Shown piece by piece: positions 14,811 to 15,918 of a stretch of DNA of 15,918 bases (position 1 is its first letter; each line of letters begins with the position of its first letter). The stretch lies in the NCBI GenBank assembly GCA_900755995.1, contig CAAEIM010000044.1, positions 1 through 15,918 of the forward strand. Reading direction: 5' to 3'. A program made the translations under genes and the position numbers. Origin of the DNA: Clostridia bacterium. GTDB lineage: Bacteria; Bacillota; Clostridia; Oscillospirales; Acutalibacteraceae. Below the pieces are notes generated by a model that ran no database searches, was not told where the DNA came from, and saw nothing but the letters and a program-made list of their open reading frames with translations.

Positions 14811-15005
14811 AAATATTTGTAGGCTTCATCTTTTCGGCTGCATTGATCTTGAGGCTGACAAATCAGACAATACCCAAAACTGACGATTGCAAGTTAAGCG
14901 ATTGAGTTATAATGTATCCTACATAATAGCTTTATTATCAGTTGTTGCCTAAAAGATTGCCGATTTTTCTGAGGTGTAGTTAATGTGACAGCCCCTTATT
15001 ATCAT

Positions 15006-15632
15006 TTATTTTTTCTTTAAGCTGTTTTTAAAACATTTTTTATCAAAGGAGGGGTTGAAGGCATAGAAATTCTTCTCATCAAGCTTATCGGTAATAAGCC
15101 TAAGATTTTCGCCGAAACGCTGATAATGTACTATTTCACGCTCACGCAAAAATCTTATGGGGTCTTTAACATCATAATCGTCGCAAAAGCGGAGAATGTT
15201 GTCATAGGTTGTTCGAGCTTTTTGCTCAGCCGCCATGTCCTCATGCAGGTCGGTTATTGTGTCGCCCTTTACCTGCATTGCTGCGGCAGAAAACGGCACA
15301 CCGGACGCCGCCTGCGGATAAACTCCCGTTGTGTGGTCAACAAAGTAGTCCTCAAAACCGGCTTTTTTGATTTCTTCAATGCTAAGGCTTTTAGTAAGTT
15401 GGTAAACAATAGCTCCAATCATCTCAAGATGATTAAGCTCTTCTGTACCTATATCCGTAAGAGTCGCTCTCAATTCGGGCAGCGGCATAGTAAATCTTTG
15501 ACTAAGGTATCTCAAAGATGCCCCAAGCTCGCCATCAGGGCCGCCATACTGCGTTATAATCAGTTTAGCCAGTTTTGGATTAGGTTCTTTAATGTTTACG
15601 GGATATTCAAGCTTTTTTTCATATACAAACAT
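15006..15632 (-). CDS. cotJC: Spore coat protein CotJC (manganese catalase family)
   Basis: Spore coat component with a di-manganese catalase fold, probably protecting spores from hydrogen peroxide. The 208-residue chain begins with the family signature YEKKLEYPVNI and QYGGPDGELGASLRYLSQR. Metal ligands expected for Mn-catalases are all visible: E35 (GEL), E65 and H68 (TEELNHLE), E136 (AAEQKAR) and H169 (REIVHYQRFGE). It is slightly longer than Bacillus CotJC (about 189) because of a basic Lys-rich C-terminal tail after AFNPSF. AGGTGG lies about 9 bases ahead of the ATG. The ATG overlaps the cotJB stop by one base, so the two are translationally coupled. Sporulation-dependent expression is inferred from the family; its promoter lies outside the window. 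Confidence 0.93.
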   Translation of the reverse strand: MFVYEKKLEYPVNIKEPNPKLAKLIITQYGGPDGELGASLRYLSQRFTMPLPELRATLTDIGTEELNHLEMIGAIVYQLTKSLSIEEIKKAGFEDYFVDHTTGVYPQAASGVPFSAAAMQVKGDTITDLHEDMAAEQKARTTYDNILRFCDDYDVKDPIRFLREREIVHYQRFGENLRLITDKLDEKNFYAFNPSFDKKCFKNSLKKK

Positions 15633-15886
15633 TACAATTCCACCTCGTTATCCCAAGGCCATGGATTTTTTATCCATTTCCATTTGTTTGCTGTGTTTGA
15701 TTCTTTGCGCAGGGGACCGTACTTTTCTTCGTATTCCTCGACGAGCGGTATTAGCTTTTCTCTGCAATCCTTTATTTGTGAAAGTACCTGATGGTCATAG
15801 GGGTGAGTATCAAGAAAAATCTGCAAATCTATTATTGTAAACTGATATGTTGATATTTTCCTTAATAGAATTTCTCTTTCAGTCAT
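15632..15886 (-). CDS. cotJB: Spore coat protein CotJB
   Basis: Small (84-residue) spore coat protein encoded between cotJA and cotJC and needed with CotJC in the inner coat. Family features seen: a helical N-terminus with LDTHPYDHQVL (25-35), EEYEEKYGPL (50-59), and the tryptophan-rich C-terminal WKWIKNPWPWDNE typical of CotJB. It starts at ATG (15886, minus strand) with only a weak GGTGGTG upstream, and its stop shares one base with the cotJC ATG. Biochemical activity is unknown; the family is structural. Confidence 0.9.
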   Translation of the reverse strand: MTEREILLRKISTYQFTIIDLQIFLDTHPYDHQVLSQIKDCREKLIPLVEEYEEKYGPLRKESNTANKWKWIKNPWPWDNEVEL

Positions 15887-15918
15887 TTTTCACACCACCG
15901 CATTTGCTGCCATAGAAC
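15879..15918 (-). CDS. cotJA: Probable C-terminal end of CotJA, cut by window edge
   Basis: Only 12 codons are visible on the minus strand. The frame reading FYGSKCGGVKND ends at TGA 15881-15879 and would overlap the cotJB start by 8 bases. CotJA proteins, as I recall them, end in a Pro-Phe-x-Gly-like motif, and cotJA precedes cotJB in known operons. The other two frames also end close by, at a TGA near 15890 and at one overlapping the cotJB ATG, so the frame choice is uncertain. Confidence 0.35.
   Translation of the reverse strand, partial: FYGSKCGGVKND

Noticed and set aside
15126..15791. 221-codon plus-strand open frame
   Set aside because: Antisense to cotJC and cotJB, both of which have clear family motifs; the composition looks like a shadow frame.

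Overview
The window looks like chromosomal DNA from a low-to-moderate GC, spore-forming member of the Firmicutes (Clostridia, probably the Ruminococcaceae/Oscillospiraceae side). The grounds are strong AGGAGG-type ribosome binding sites, a cotJ spore-coat operon, a Gram-positive style PstS lipoprotein, a PhoP/PhoR pair, and the Firmicute genes walJ/yycJ, rlmH and rqcH. The genus is an inference. There are no tRNAs, rRNAs, insertion sequences, phage genes or CRISPR arrays.

Layout. (1) 1-1330: a MATE multidrug exporter cut by the left window edge, ending in a convergent terminator region (1372-1507). (2) 1541-2926, minus strand: a stand-alone TrpB2-type tryptophan synthase beta chain. Its near-consensus promoter is overlapped by a perfect 20-bp palindrome. 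(3) 3139-9666: a phosphate block in the order pstS, pstC, pstA, pstB, phoU, phoP, phoR, with pstS-C-A and pstB-phoU coupled by short overlaps. (4) 9848-11623: a Na+/phosphate cotransporter with a C-terminal PhoU-like domain, closed by a strong terminator. (5) 11745-14774: a three-gene operon, walJ-like metallo-hydrolase, rlmH (23S rRNA methyltransferase) and rqcH (ribosome quality control), closed by a bidirectional terminator. (6) 15006-15918, minus strand: cotJC, cotJB and probably the tail of cotJA.

How the genes work together. Nearly everything from 3000 to 11.7 kb is one phosphate-homeostasis module: high-affinity ABC uptake (PstSCAB), the PhoU modulator, a PhoPR two-component system, and a secondary Na+/Pi transporter. 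Both the pstS and the Na+/Pi leader carry TTTAC-type direct repeats at 11-bp and then 22-23-bp steps, followed 48-49 bp from the first repeat by a -10-like hexamer. They also share an identical 12-mer. The simplest reading is that both uptake routes are controlled by the PhoP encoded between them.

The most unusual feature is PstS itself. It carries the normally C-terminal half of the protein (arginine plus GSGT phosphate-binding motif, SRPF) first and the normally N-terminal half (the GSSSVSP and SSAG motifs) second, so it appears to be a circular permutation of the usual fold with its own lipoprotein signal. I did not find a wholly new multigene system. The permuted PstS, the shared PhoP-like box architecture and the trpB operator-like palindrome are the items most worth checking.
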